Part shown: in pieces, positions 43,317 through 55,893 of the stretch
How the letters are laid out: each line of letters begins with the position of its first letter
Numbering within the stretch: position 1 is the first letter of the stretch
Assembly (NCBI RefSeq): GCF_023101765.2
Contig: NC_064212.1
Span: forward strand, 1,488,001-1,552,000
Direction of reading: 5' to 3'
Source of the DNA: Spodoptera frugiperda
Lineage: Eukaryota; Arthropoda; Insecta; Lepidoptera; Noctuidae
Length of the DNA stretch: 64,000 nt
Notes under the pieces: generated by a model
What the model was told of the DNA's origin: nothing
Database searches by the model: none
The model's input: only the letters and a program-made list of their open reading frames with translations
Program-made: the position numbers and the translations under genes

Positions 43317-43974
43317 AAAAAAACAGTATGTACAAGCTTTAACTATAATTTTAGGACGTGTCAGTCTTAATTTTCAAAAGATGGGGGACGATAGTGTCTT
43401 TTATACTTAAGCATTATTAAGTCTAAAGATACTTACTAACATAAATAAAACGTTTTTATGCTTTGAATTTTGAATTTAGAGATAGAAGACTTGAGACTAT
43501 GATTTAAGTTACATTTTTTTCTTTTAAGCCCGTGTAAGTAGCAATGGGCGACTAGTATATCTAAATATTCTAGAAATATAGATTTTGACATAATAAAAAG
43601 CAGGTCATCTGAAGACCTAGAGCTGGTCATCCACCTTACACAGCAACTGGAACGCAGCGGTTCTTTTGATAGCGTTTCGAATTTAATTTGATTAAAAAAC
43701 TAATAAAAACAACTGTTTCTTTATCGTAAAAAGATAAAGATCGACATTTTCGTCTATCTATATTAGATGTGTAACACAAATTTTGTTGCAAAATTAATAA
43801 AATGCTCATTTGAATGGCGAACAAGTTTCATTCATGATAACAATATGTTTTAATTATAGAAAGTTTTGTACAAATCACTTAAAAATTACCATTGCCTTTA
43901 GACACAAGGTTAAAGTCGATATATAGTTAAGCAGTTGATCTTTGACATTCCTTTCCATAACTGAAAATTGCTAC
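43317..43974. other. Non-coding interval, nothing seen
   Basis: AT-rich, no gene or repeat recognised. Confidence 0.35.
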
Positions 43975-44142
43975 TGCCTCACACAAAACCGACGTGCAAC
44001 AACGCTTGCGTTGTGTTTCGTTGTGTGAGTGAGGTAACTGGAGGCCAAACGCCTTTGGTGTTTCGGGTGTCCATGGGCGGCTGTGATTGCTTACCATCAG
44101 GTGATCCGTTTCTTCGTTTACCGGCTTATAACATAAAAAAAA
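43975..44142 (+). repeat. Short retroposon, family D
   Basis: AACGCTTGCGTTGTGTTTCG, GTGTGAGTGAGGTAACTGG, TTTCGGGTGTCCATGGGCGG, GATTGCTTACCATCAGGTGA, CGTTTACCGGCTTATAAC. The CCCTTAAATTCC middle part is deleted. Confidence 0.85.
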
Positions 44143-46049
44143 ACTCTATTATCCGAACAAAATTAATAGTGACTAAAAAATAAAACACCCCCTACATACA
44201 TACATTAAAACCACATGCTGTAAATCAACAAGTCAAAAAACCATTCGTATTTAAATAAACAACAACACAAACATGTTAAAAATCCGCGAAACCGAATAAA
44301 TTCCGAAACGAATGCCGATGCCGTTTAAAAAACGCACGAAGCTAGCAAATCGACTACAAATTTGCGCAATGCCACCTCACTATAAATATCTTAAGCCATA
44401 CAACGGATAAATCTTCAGGAAATCCCATAAAACAGGTGAATAAAACCTTTATGGAAAGGAGCTAAAGTTTAAAATCGCGTGTGTTTCTAGCAACTAGCGT
44501 AGGGTTGTCAACGATATTTTGTGTCGGCAATTAGGGGTGTCCATGTTGAGTTGTGGCGAAAGGATTGTTGGTAAATGTATTGGGAGGGCTGCGTGTGAGT
44601 TGGTGGGTGCAAAGAAAATGTTCTATTTTATTTTGGCAATCGATTCTGGTAGACTTTAACAAAGTATTGTTTGTTTAAGTAGACTAAGATAGGGAGTTAT
44701 AGGGACTTAATAAGTAGAGCTAATGGTCTGTTATGCTTTTCACCGTCAATCTGTTGATTAGTTACAATGTCTGACATTCTGTTCATCGAATCAGAAGTCT
44801 AAAAACAAGACAACGGGTTGAAAAAGGTTTTTACGATTCAACAAGTAATAGTATTGATAGTAAGCAAAGGGTTACCGCCACACTTGAAAAAATATGTAAA
44901 AACACATCGCGAAAAGTATATAAAAAAATACATTATCAAAACACATTTCATTGTCGCTTGTCGCTGTATCATTTAATTACATATTTATTTACTTCTATAA
45001 ATATTAATAAAAACCGCTATTTATTACCGAGATCTTATCGCACATAGGAGAACATTTAATTTAAATCATTATGTACATAATTTAAACATAAGGAATAAAG
45101 GTTATTCTTATATGAATATACTTTTAGTTTTTATGACGTACTTAAAAGTTATATAAAAATGTAATAGTCACAAACTGATGTTTGTTTGTCTATCCGTATC
45201 TCCTAAACAGCTTAACCTATTTTGATAAAACCTTTTTACATATTGAAATTCCAAATAAAAAATATGATTAAATTGTGTGAATAAATTCACATTTAGATCC
45301 AATTTTAGTAGGAAATAATAATTTATATAAAAAAGAGAAAATCCAGCGTCCATTAGTTAGTTTAAAAACAAAATGGCGGTCGAAATAGCTCATAGGATTG
45401 GATTTAAAGTAATTGATTAGTGATGAATGTATAATATATCGATTTTTGTAGAACGTGGCAATATAAACGAATAACGTGTTGACTCTAATTGATTGATAGC
45501 TTTGAAACACATTATCGTAACTAAAGATACAACCAATCTATTAAGGAATTAATTTAATATTAGTTTTAGGAGTATTTCGGTAGTATTTTCCGAAATTGGG
45601 TGATAAAAATTCGCGATCGTCACATCAGTGTGTAGGAGATAACTTTTATAGTTTTTTTGATTAAAAAGTGATTCTGGTTGGAATGGTATGGTATAATTTA
45701 ATTTTTTTAATAAATATTTTGGATAGGAGGCTAACGAGTCAACTGATTGCTTCATGTTTATAATATAACTTTCGTGATGGATATACTTAGTGGTAGGAAA
45801 CCAATTTTGTCTTCCAGTCATTCGATCCAATTATTAAAACAACATAATTAATGTTTAATAGTATCAATTTTTTTGTTTCTATATTCGTAATAAAAAGGCT
45901 TAGAACACACATCTTATAAGTTTCAAGCCAAATATAAATTAAAATAAAATAAAATGACTAGAAATTCTACTGGTTTCAAGCTATACTCGAGGCTCATATG
46001 AAGCAGCTTTCCGCGACACACGACGTCCAGGGTGTAAGTGAATAATTAC
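44143..46049. other. Non-coding interval, nothing seen
   Basis: AT-rich. Several short ORFs without coding character. No transposon ends noticed. Confidence 0.35.
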
Positions 46050-46212
46050 GGAATAGAAACCACTCCGTTCCTACTGCTGCTTTTCGAGCCGGAGCCGGGT
46101 CAGGCATCAGCTCTTCTCGGCCACATCTGTGGTGGCTCTGGCTCTTTGGGACACTACTTCTGGACTTGTCCAAGGCGGGAGAAGTCATTAAACGACTTTT
46201 CCCATCAAAAAA
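46050..46212. repeat. Rearranged family A SINE (copy 5)
   Basis: The left part 46050-46100 is in minus orientation (CCACTCCGTTCCTACTGCTG, CTTTTCGAGCCGGAGCC). The right part 46163-46205 is in plus orientation (GTCCAAGGCGGGAGAAGTCA, CGACTTTTCCC). The 60 bases between are unrelated, so the copy is internally inverted or two fragments lie head to head. Confidence 0.7.
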
Positions 46213-46740
46213 TTAAAAAATATGACGTATGTGTGTGTTTGTGTGATAACGAAAAATACCTCGCACTATGATTTGCATAGATAATATTATAATTTAAATA
46301 CTTTCACTTTGGTGACTAACTGATAAAATAGAAATTGGAATGTTAAAGGAAATATTTTTTTTATTTAATTTAAAAACATTAAAAGTAGGTATCCTTGTTT
46401 TAAAAACTGATAAGTAATAGTCAATTAGTATAATTTGGAGTAGATTTTCTTGATAAATACCTTGTGAATGTTATGCATTTATTTGTAATATATTAGAATA
46501 TTCAGAAATGTTATCAAACTATGCGATATTTATTTTAATTTGTAAGTTAATCGGTTATATTCCCATGTATGTATAATACTATTTCTTACACGTGGATTTT
46601 TTCTCTTTTATATCTGTCTTGAACTTTTACGATTAGTTCTGATTTAATAACAATAAAAAAAAAAGATATTCATAAATTCAGGTGCAATATATTAGCTATT
46701 CGATTTAATAAGGTATAGTTAACTGATGTTATTCACATCA
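46213..46740. other. Non-coding interval, nothing seen
   Basis: Very AT-rich. Confidence 0.35.
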
Positions 46741-46970
46741 CACATCATCAGCCTATTTAAATGGCCACTGTTGACCAAAGGCCTCTTCTCGCACGGACAA
46801 GGTTTGAGCTTTTCAGGTTTCCTCACGATGTTTTCCTTCACCGTTAGTAGTTTCTAAACAATCTTAGAAAGTACATATAACATTGGTACTTTGCCGTTGT
46901 TAGGTTTCGAACCTGCACGTTTATGAATGAGAAGCGGGCGTCTTAAACCTCCGGGCTACCATGACATCGG
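46741..46970 (-). repeat. RTE-type LINE 3' end fragment
   Basis: CACATCATCAGCCTATTTAA, GACCAAAGGCCTCTTCTCGC, ACGGACAAGGTTTGAGC, CACGATGTTTTCCTTCACCG, TTTCGAACCTGCACG. Reverse orientation of the tail seen at 32936-32995. No ORF left. Confidence 0.75.
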
Positions 46971-47519
46971 TAGATAATTAGCTCACCCTTTAAAATTTTA
47001 CAAACTTCATTATAACCTAAATAATCTCGACACGACAGCTTAACATTTTATAATAAAGGTCCTGACTGATTGTATCATTAAACATCGACTGTCTACACTT
47101 ACGAATCGAATATTCGCGATTGGTACTCCGATATAAAGAATGACAATAAACGGACAGCGTCGCGATATTCGGCCGAGATACTTAATGTGTGGTCACCCTT
47201 ACTTTTTACTCGATGCCCGATTGTATTGTGTTATGAATAGGGTTATTACTATTTTGTTTTTATTATCGATTTTCTTTTTTTTGCGTGAATAAATATTGAA
47301 CATATTATGTATTTTATTTTAGTATGTTTTTTAGGTGTAGATAAAACCAGGTTTCTTTAACCTCTTTAACTTTGACCCGAAGTCTATATTAACAACGCAC
47401 GTGTAAAAACCTGTTATCTAATTCTAGACCAGTAGTAGTAGTGTTCAGTCATATAATTTTTTCTCACCAGTCAAAGCATAATCTATACTTTACTTGTCAT
47501 ATTTTTCATTTCTTTTTAA
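46971..47519. other. Non-coding interval, nothing seen
   Basis: AT-rich apart from a short CpG-containing patch near 47100-47200. Confidence 0.35.
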
Positions 47520-47666
47520 TGGGTGAAAATCGTCCAATGACTTCTCCCTCCTTGGGCGAGGAGAGAGAGAATGCCAGACTCCTATTAACTAAAAATCACT
47601 CCATTCCTACTCCTGCTATTCGAGCCGGAGCACCAGTAAACCCGCTAGTTAGTCCACAGCTCCAGA
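47520..47666 (-). repeat. SINE-like retroposon, family A (copy 6)
   Basis: GGGTGAAAATCGTCCAATGA, CCTTGGGCGAGGAGAG, ACTAAAAATCACTCC, TATTCGAGCCGGAGCACC, TAGTCCACAGCTCC. Confidence 0.85.
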
Positions 47667-48859
47667 TATTTTCCAAATTAGTATCTAAAAATTTGGTTTA
47701 ATAAACCAAAAATATCCAAATTTTTCAAAACCCATTTTCGCAGTCCCTAGTTATGAATCAATATACATTTCGGTTAAACATCTCCAGTTTTTATGTGTCT
47801 CTTGTACTGTTAAAATTGAATGGGCTAGTACGATTAATGCTACATTATGCTGTAAGGTGTCCTCAGCTATTGGTTGGAGTGAATTTAAAATGCGTTCTGC
47901 GGTCGTTAGGCAGTTGTCCAGTTGGGCATTATGCAAAATGGCCAGTAAATATGCACGTTACCTTACATGGGGTTGTTTATCTCGTCCGTTTTGTGTACTT
48001 ACCTGAAAAGAGAAATGGATATTTGTTAAATAGATTTATTTTTGAAGGGGATTTTTGGTGTTTTTTAAAGATTTGGAGATGTTTTTTCAGTAGGGAATGG
48101 AAGAGATATAAAAGACAGTGTATTTGTATAAAAGTACACATGTAGATATTGTTGTTTTTTTCTCATTGCTTTAAGAATTAGTCATATCTAAAAATAAATT
48201 AAATTAAAGGATTGTCAACCGTTGTTTGCTTATTTTTAATTAGCAATTAATTTCATAGTAATAGCGTTGATAGACAAGCTAATAAGAAAATAATAATAAT
48301 AACTTACTAATAAATAACAACTTCCAAAATCAAAACACCATGAAATACCCCATCACATTTCACCAACACACTCTTAAATCAATAACAGAATAGCAATCAA
48401 AACCAATTCACCGCAAATAGGCCACAAACATTCTAAAATTGTGCCACAAAACCCATGGCACTTTGCACCCCATGCTCTATGACATAACGTCACCTACACA
48501 CTACACACCGGCAGTAAACTCATAAGGAATGAGGAAGTGGAAACAGATCTTTATCAACACGCATTGCGTTGTGTCAATAAAAGTGGCAGTGTGCGTCAAC
48601 AACTAATACACGTGACAGTTTATTGGTTGTTTTGTGAAATATTCAGGTTAAAGTTGACAATTTTGTGGGTCAGGAGGTTGTTTTGGAGAGTGCATGGTGG
48701 CAAGGGGTTTCTAGTTCAATTGTGTTCAGGAAAAGTGTTCAGAGTTTTTGTTTTTGCACATTCTTAGTAATAGGGAGGTGATTTTGGGGGATGGGGGATA
48801 ATCTAATTACTTCTCCGGGCTTGGGCGAGGTCCCTTATAGACCTATCAGACCACCACAA
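47667..48859. other. Non-coding interval, nothing seen
   Basis: A 130-codon plus-strand ORF (47753-48145) is present, but its composition (Val/Leu/Cys-rich, no motif) and lack of context make it unconvincing. 48805-48835 holds a small inverted scrap of family A. Confidence 0.35.
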
Positions 48860-49036
48860 ATGGGGCCTAATAGGGCTGATACCTGAACCGGAGCTGCGGA
48901 CTACCTAGCGGGTTTACCGGGGCTCCGGCTCGAAAAAAGTAGAAACGGGGTGGTTTTTAGTCAGTAAGAGTCTGACACTCCGTGTTGCCTCGTCTAAGGC
49001 GGAAGAAGTTATTTGATGATATTCCCCCTCAAAAAA
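48860..49036 (+). repeat. SINE-like retroposon, family A (copy 7)
   Basis: Longer head (GGGGCCTAATAGGGCTGAT) before GGAGCTGCGGACTACC, full core, and tail GATATTCCCCCTCAAAAAAG. The extra head also occurs in copies 8 and 9. Confidence 0.88.
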
Positions 49037-49499
49037 GGATAAGTATAATAAGTTTTATTAACATCTCAATGTCATTCAAGTGAGTTCCAATTCCCAAACG
49101 ACACAGTATCAAGTATCAATGAAGTTTAACACATAATATATCAAGATTCTGAATTAATTGCCAACCACATGACCTCTAGAAATAACATCTAACACTAATA
49201 TTAATATTTATAACAACATTCGGTATTTATTAAGCATTAAGTTGTCATCAAAATATCAGATGATGATTATAAACACATATATCACTGCTTATACGGTTTT
49301 GTAACGAATATTATAGCGTGATGAAACTATAAACAATTTGTATATTTACATCTGAAACTCGTTTAATAAGATTTCTTTGATGACAGAGAAATATGATGCG
49401 GTTTGCAGTGTGGCTTAAGTTAGACAATTTAGCGAATTTGCTTTACGTTGAACGAAAACGGAATGAAAGCGCTCTCGTTTCGTTTAGGATATTGGTAAG
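49037..49499. other. Non-coding interval, nothing seen
   Basis: AT-rich. Confidence 0.35.
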
Positions 49500-49765
49500 A
49501 TCTTTACCATTATAAACAACAGTCCACTGCTGGACTATGGTTCTCCTTTATACAAGAGGGTTTACTATGAGTTTCCACGCTTGGCAGTTGGGTTAGAGTT
49601 TGTAATTTAATTAAGAGGTTCTGGTTTATCATATAGCAAAGAGCGATGCTGCTCGGTCTCTGTCTCTGTCTTAGGTAGCTTTTACGATGGCCATAACAAG
49701 AGAAGGGTGGGACAAATCTATTGTACCCTACTACCTCAAGGCTAATCATGAGCAGGAGCTGCACT
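49500..49765 (-). repeat. Possible dispersed repeat fragment
   Basis: AACAGTCCACTGCTGGACTA and the following segment resemble the end of a common lepidopteran repeat. Only one copy here, so the assignment rests on recognition alone. Confidence 0.35.
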
Positions 49766-50286
49766 TTTCATTACTTTTAAAGACCGTATAGTCTCACAAC
49801 TTCAACCACACTCAAAGGGCCCACTATCACTTTCTCAGTAGCAAGGTTGTACGCATCGCGTGTCTACTATCACGCTTATCACGCCATCAGGGCACGCAAC
49901 TGACACGCATTGTCATGCGTGATGCGTGACACGACTGCCGTGTCAACGCACCTTATTTTCAGCCATTTTACATACTTCATGCGCTTATGTGACGAATGTG
50001 GCGATCAATCAGAGCGGAGTTGAGTTGTCATTGTAGTTCTTCATATTTATTATTTTGTTTTGTTGTTTATTTTTGTTTTGGTATAGTGTAGTATATGGGT
50101 AGTTTCAAGTGGGGATTGTTAGCAATCTCACAATTTCATCAATTTCTGTCATATTCTTTTCATTTATGCTAGGTTAATGCAATTTGTATCATTATATAAT
50201 GCTTTACAAAATTGCAAATTTTTGGAAAGGGACATAATAGAATCATAGTAATGTATTATAGCGTCAATTATTTATCAATTTTGAAT
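49766..50286. other. Non-coding interval with CACGC-rich patch
   Basis: Between 49850 and 49950 the motif CACGC and its complement recur many times (for example GACACGCATTGTCATGCGTG), giving local hairpins. No gene. Confidence 0.4.
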
Positions 50287-50458
50287 CATGAGCCCAGTAG
50301 GGCTGAGCCTCATCCTGAGGTGCGGTTTGCCGAGGCTCCGGCTCGAAAAGAAGGAGTAGAAACGTGTTGATTTTTAGTCAGTAAGAATCTGAAGTATCAG
50401 AGTCGGACTGACTAAAAAGGTGGGAGAAGCCATTGGATGACTTTCCCTCCTCAAAAAA
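50287..50458 (+). repeat. SINE-like retroposon, family A (copy 8)
   Basis: GAGCCCAGTAGGGCTGAG head, GAGGCTCCGGCTCGAAAAG, GATTTTTAGTCAGTAAG, tail GATGACTTTCCCTCCTCAAA. A small inverted scrap (GACTGACTAAAAA) sits inside. Confidence 0.8.
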
Positions 50459-51059
50459 GACTATTGATCATTAATAGTACTTTTGAAACTTCACAACACA
50501 CTTTAAAATTATTACTCACTTCATATTCATTTCAATCCAACACATCATCACAAACATATCTTGACACAGCACTTATACACAGAACACAATTCAAACCTCA
50601 AGACAGCAGTTCCTTTGACATACACACATGAGCCCCCGGCGTCGTCCGCAATATTTAGCATCTAGAAAGGTATTAAAGCGCACAGGGTTGGTACAAAGCT
50701 AGGCGTGGGAGCTGATACAAATCTAGGCATTGTCCACGCTTCAGGTCTTGTGTCTGTTAATAGATTTGCGTATCAAACCCGACGGTACTACCAATTTATA
50801 TGTACGGAGTGAGGTTCAGCCGAATTATATGGTGTTCTGTTGTTCAGATATCTCTGAATCAGTCTGAGGTGGTTTCGGAGATAGGTACCTATGTATCTAC
50901 GTCTTTGATTATTTGTGTGATCTACAGATTGTTGGTCTGGGGTTGCGTGTGATGTGTAGGTATGTGATCATTTGTTTGTAAATGCCATACGTATGACACA
51001 GATTTTCATTTTCCTAACTTTTTTAGGGTGTGATAATGTTTAAGAAAATTGTAATATAA
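50459..51059. other. Non-coding interval, nothing seen
   Basis: No gene or repeat recognised. Confidence 0.35.
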
Positions 51060-51200
51060 CACACAGCTACATGGCCGGATACCCAATTACTTCCCTTAAC
51101 AATCCCCGATTCCTCAATAACCCTTAAATTCCTAATCCCCAAATAGCCGGCAACGCACTTGTAACACCTTCTTTGTTTCGGATGTCCATGAGCGGCGAAC
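51060..51200 (+). repeat. Short retroposon, family D
   Basis: CAATTACTTCCCTTAACAAT, ACCCTTAAATTCCTAATCCC, CCGGCAACGCACTTGTAACA, TTTCGGATGTCCATGAGCGG. Confidence 0.75.
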
Positions 51201-51609
51201 ATGGTCAATTGCAATCAATTGAACCTAATGTTTTTCAAAATAGGTAAGTGCGTGTCATCTCATTGTTTATTTGTTTTACATTAGCAAAATCTGTGATAGC
51301 ACATAAATACCTATACCATCTGTAAAGAGCCTTTTTTCTATAAGCCATAAACATTTTTTATACATATTCTTTGTCACGCCTTATTTTAAAAGTCCCTAAT
51401 TAAGTGTTTGACTTCCATAAATCTTAATCAACAAATTGATAAACTATTAAATATTCATTCAAGACAAGCTTCAACTAATCTACGGGCTGTTATTTTCTGC
51501 TTTAATTACGAATAATAATTCAAATCGGTAGCGTTTAGAAAATAAATATTTCATTAATTTATCTGCAATAATACTGCAAATGATCTATAAAAAGCCATAA
51601 TGTAAAATG
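51201..51609. other. Non-coding interval, nothing seen
   Basis: AT-rich. Confidence 0.35.
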
Positions 51610-51790
51610 TAAGCCGGCAAACAAGCAGACGGGTCACTTGATGGTAAGCCATCGCCGCCACCCATGGACACTTGAAACACCAGAGATGTTGTCAGCCTTT
51701 TGGGGATTAGGAATTTACAGGTTGTCGGGGATTGGGAATTGGGGATAATTGGGCCTCCGCTAACCTCAATTCATTCCACAATTTTTCAAT
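51610..51790 (-). repeat. Short retroposon, family D
   Basis: GTAAGCCGGCAAACAAGCAG, ACTTGATGGTAAGCCATCGC, ACCCATGGACACTTGAAACA, GGGGATTGGGAATTGGGGA, CCTCCGCTAACCTCAATTC. Confidence 0.85.
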
Positions 51791-52143
51791 TCACTCCACT
51801 GAAAACATGACTATGTATTATGTTAATTTAGTTAGCGTTTATTATCGAAATAGATAAGCATTGGGCGCGCCTGCCAAGCCCGTTTGTATCGTGCTGGCGA
51901 TATGCATGCTTAATTAATACAGGCCTACTTTGTTTATAGTCTAATTATGATCCAACTCATCAGTGGGTTAAAGAGGGTTATTGTTTTAAAATTGGTTCAT
52001 TTAAATTTTTTGTTTTGTTGTAAAACCACTAATGTACCTACTACTGGTTAACTTAGTTTAAGAAAAAAAATACAAATGACACTAACAGTACGTGCAATGG
52101 GAAATAGTTTCATTTACGTGCTTTTCCACCAAGATGTTATGTG
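51791..52143. other. Non-coding interval, nothing seen
   Basis: AT-rich. Confidence 0.35.
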
Positions 52144-52279
52144 GCTGTGCGAGGAAGATGAGCAGCTCAAGTATGTGATGTATCGATAATAGCCATCTAT
52201 ACAACACTATATGTCCGTTTTCAATACTAAGTTAGTAGCTGTGCGAGGAAGATGCGTAGCTCAAGTATGTATGTATCGA
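52144..52279. repeat. Two 42-bp direct repeats
   Basis: GCTGTGCGAGGAAGATG followed by AGCTCAAGTATGT and TATCGA occurs at 52144-52186 and 52238-52279. The reverse complement of its core (ACTACGCATCTTC) follows at 52305-52317 and again near 52535, on the far side of SINE copy 9. A related scrap is near 34660-34690. Probably a nonautonomous DNA element split by the SINE. Confidence 0.6.
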
Positions 52280-52319
52280 AGTAAATCCATAGCACGCATC
52301 CATACTACGCATCTTCACA

Positions 52320-52530
52320 GATGGGGCCCAGTAGGGCACAGATGTGGCCCAGTAGGACTGATGTGATCCGGAGCTGCGGACTACCTAGCGGGTTTACCGG
52401 GGCTCCGGCTCAAAAAGCAGGAGAAGGAACGGGGTGGTTTTTAGTCAGTAAGAGTCTGACACTCCTTCTCGCGTCGCCCAAGGCGGGAAAAGTCATTGGC
52501 ATGATTTTCCCCCTAATAAAAAAAAATTAA
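52320..52530 (+). repeat. SINE-like retroposon, family A (copy 9)
   Basis: Head GGGGCCCAGTAGGGCACAG partly doubled (GTGGCCCAGTAGGACTGATG), then the complete core and A-rich tail. Confidence 0.88.
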
Positions 52531-52570
52531 ATACTACGCATCTTTCCATATAAAAAAAAACAAAGTAGCA

Positions 52571-53687
52571 TAGCATATCTCCGGCATGAAAGAAAAATTA
52601 AAATTGCCTAGTTAGCCCATTTCTTTATACTTAAAACATTTGTATCTTATTGAAATTAATCGTATAACTACCAAGTATCTACTTACAAATAGTAAAATTA
52701 CCCAATAACTCCACTAGGTAAGACTAACCAATGACCGTTTATTTTTAACGAGTGCAAGATGGAGTGTGATGGCCCCGAGTGGCTCCTATCTGCGGCTAAA
52801 AGCCCAGTATCTATCGAATCTGGAATGGGCTACACGTGTACTGATAACGCTTGTCTAGACTGCCTGGATGTCTAGCTTATTTTGATTTATTTTCTTAACA
52901 ACTGGCTTTCGTACGTGGAAATCGATTTTAGGTGTTTTTGAAGGAATGCTTTTGAAGGATGAACATTGAAAGACAAGTATTTTTTGGAGTTAAATTAATA
53001 AACAAAAAAAAAGATATTACTCGCATCTCATCAATTCAACACGGTTCTAAAAACATATTATATCATATTTAACACGTTTCGGTTCAAATATAAATATATA
53101 ATTTTAGTATTTGTATAATCATTAAAATTGGTTTTGCAATTTAAGCGTGGCGTTATTTCTTAGGATTTTTTTAAACCAGTGAATAACGGGACCTTATAAA
53201 TTACATGATAAATTTTCCAATAACCTGACTTTATGCTTACGTACTGACATTATTTCAAGAAATCACAAACTCTTCAATATTCATCCTTCAATTGCATCCA
53301 ATACGACTAGAACTCAAAATTCAAAATCCTCGACATTTTTCCGAAAACTTTATAATCCCGATATCTCAAAAGCGAAACATAAATTAAGACACTGCAGATA
53401 GACCACATAAATCTGGTGTATCGGCCAATAGGCGATCGCTATCATCCCCCTCCCATACGTAACTTACCCCCTTTTGAAACCCCCTCCCCCCTAAAAGCGA
53501 ACTTTCGTTATCCTACACACGTACTGCAACTGAGAATCGAATTAATATTATTTAGATTCAGTGTGACGTTGATAATGCTCTTGTACCTAAATTATATTGT
53601 ATATTAAAGACAATTAGTTATGTAATTGTTCTTTTGTATTTTTACATTTTTTTTTTTACTAGAAATCTTGTAGTGTTTTATTTTTGA
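52571..53687. other. Non-coding interval, nothing seen
   Basis: AT-rich with a C-rich stretch at 53443-53495. No gene. Confidence 0.35.
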
Positions 53688-53826
53688 TGGTGGAATATCA
53701 TCCAATGACTTTTCTAGGCGAGAGGGAGTGTCAGACGGGGTGGTTTTTAGTCGGTAGTCTTACTCATACTCCTGCTTTTCGAGCCGGAGCCCCGGTAACC
53801 AGCTAAGCAGTCCGCAGCTCCGGGTC
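53688..53826 (-). repeat. SINE-like retroposon, family A (copy 10, rearranged)
   Basis: ATCATCCAATGACTTTTC, GAGAGGGAGTGTCAGACG, then GGGGTGGTTTTTAGTCGGTA in the opposite orientation, then GCTTTTCGAGCCGGAGCCCC and GTCCGCAGCTCCGGG. The middle block is inverted relative to both ends. Confidence 0.8.
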
Positions 53827-55261
53827 TTGTAGTGCTTTAAAATTACTATATTATTTTCTTTTAAGTTTATAAAGTTGGGGAATTAGTAAGTATTCAAGGG
53901 CGAATAAATTACTTTAATACGAATAGGGAAATGTCAGTACTTATACGAATATTAGGTAAGAGAACTTACTAGATAAAATTCACGGTACTCGTAGAACCTT
54001 ACAAAACAGCATTCTCAATGATGGATGGAATATCCAAGCAGTTATATCTTATGCCGTGTCTATTCCCGCTAACTCAAAATCAATTTGTAGCTGAGTTATG
54101 TAGCAGTCCAGTCAAATAGATTTCGCCGCTATTCATTGCAAGCAACATTGTCTCTATTAATATTATCTAAAACAATATTCACGAACAATTCGCTATAACT
54201 TGTCTGTATCAAGTATCTAAATCTTTGAATATGACAAAGCAACAAATTTCCACACTTCAATCTGTTTGCGCGTGGGCATAATCGCGAGCATCTACGAGCG
54301 GAGCCGAAGCGGCCCGACGCGACCCGAGCGCGCCCGAACCTATCGCCAAGTGTGTCCTGTGCTATCTGACAGACGTGGGTGGCCGATCTATCTGAAATGC
54401 CAAGTTGAAGGGAATGTGAATTTGACGGTCAAATGGCCGGCTTGATAACTTGCGGCTATTTATTTAAGGTTAGCAACCCGCGCCCGCGAGCCACTTTAGT
54501 TAAAGGACGCGGAGTAAAACAATGTTGTACAAAGCTGCGTAGCCATATTTAAAGCGCATAAACTTCGACATTTAAAATTAAAATTAAAATTCGAATTTTC
54601 GCGGCAATTATTTGACATTTCCATTTAACAGATTATAAAAATCAAACCATAGACAAACTTCCTAAGTGAGACGAAAGTTTTAACAATAAAGAAAATTCTT
54701 TAACTTGAGATAAATAAAGATTTTATTTGCAAAGAAAATATTCAACAAGATTATGATGCTGGATATTTTTAACGGCAAGCGGATGAGCAGACAGATAGGC
54801 ATCGTTTGTTAGAGTGAGCTAATCGATTTGCAGCCAGCGTCTTATCTTACAGTAAATATAAAACTGAATGCGGTCTTATCGCAAGATTTCGGAACGGAAT
54901 TTACATTGTGAGATACGATACGATTTTTGTAAAGCTTTTGTGGAATTGGTAGATAGGTACCTAATTTTGAAAGAATTTACGGGACAATTATGATAAAATA
55001 ACTGCATATTGATATAGATGTTTTATGCAATACCTTTAAAATCTGTAAGTATGGTAGATTTAATTTAGGTTCGATTCCCTACCATTTCGTGAACCTGCAA
55101 GTTTTTAATATGCAAAACAGATGAGATTTTTTATTGATTTGGATGATTTTGTACACCAATTATTACCATAGGAAAACATCTCATAGAGAGGAATTTCACA
55201 ACTTGATGTTTTACAAGTAACCCAAGGAGACAACTAATTATACCGTTTTTTATGAAATACG
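53827..55261. other. Non-coding interval with CpG patch
   Basis: 54270-54340 is CpG-rich (GAGCGGAGCCGAAGCGGCCC, GACGCGACCCGAGCGCGCCC) and 54470-54500 again GC-rich. The rest is AT-rich. No exon seen. Confidence 0.4.
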
Positions 55262-55372
55262 ACAAACAAGTAAAAGGGTCATCTGATTGTAAGCGATCAG
55301 CACCGCCCATGGACACATGCAACACCAGAGGAATCACCGGCATTGCCGGCCTTTTAAAGAGGAATCTCGTCA
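55262..55372 (-). repeat. Short retroposon, family D (fragment)
   Basis: GGGTCATCTGATTGTAAGCG, CACCGCCCATGGACACATGC, AACACCAGAGG, GGCATTGCCGGCC. Confidence 0.75.
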
Positions 55373-55764
55373 AGGCTATTTTCTTGAAGGTACCGTTCAA
55401 AAACTTAGAGTGACGTCGATACAATGGACACAGACATCACGTAGTCAGACTACAAACAAATCAAACGTTACCTTTTTCTTACATATCTCATATCTGCCTG
55501 AAGAATTTATTGCCTAATTACCAGCCGTTATTGTTCTGTATATTATTTATATTATGTTGGACCGGTCCAGCTTTTTATTGACTAAGATAAGTTCAGATTT
55601 TAATGGTAATGGGAGACACGTAAATGGGATAAGTACTGCCTTAAGAGCGCCGATTACGGAGATATTGCGAGCTCTCGTGAAAAAAGATTTCTGTGATATT
55701 TGTTTGGTTGATCTTTTGTCAAGCAGATGTTTTTGGTTTACGGTTTGAGTGTGGGAGAGCCATG

Positions 55765-55893
55765 CTTCGGCACGAATGGGCCGGCTCGACTGGGGTGATA
55801 CCACGGCCTCACGGAAAACCTACGTGATACAACGCTTGCGATGTGTAAGTGAGGTAACCGAAGGCCCAGTAACGCCTCTGGTGTTTCGGGTGT
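55765..55893 (+). repeat. Short retroposon, family D (fragment)
   Basis: CACGGCCTCACGGAAAACC, TACAACGCTTGCGATGTGTA, GTGAGGTAACCGAAGGCCC, CTGGTGTTTCGGGTGTC. Confidence 0.75.

Noticed and set aside
47753..48145. 130-codon plus-strand ORF
   Set aside because: No recognisable domain, no splice partners, low-complexity AT-rich surroundings; probably chance.
53416..53607. Proline-rich 63-codon ORF
   Set aside because: A C-rich patch followed by AT-rich sequence; no conserved motif or splice signals.
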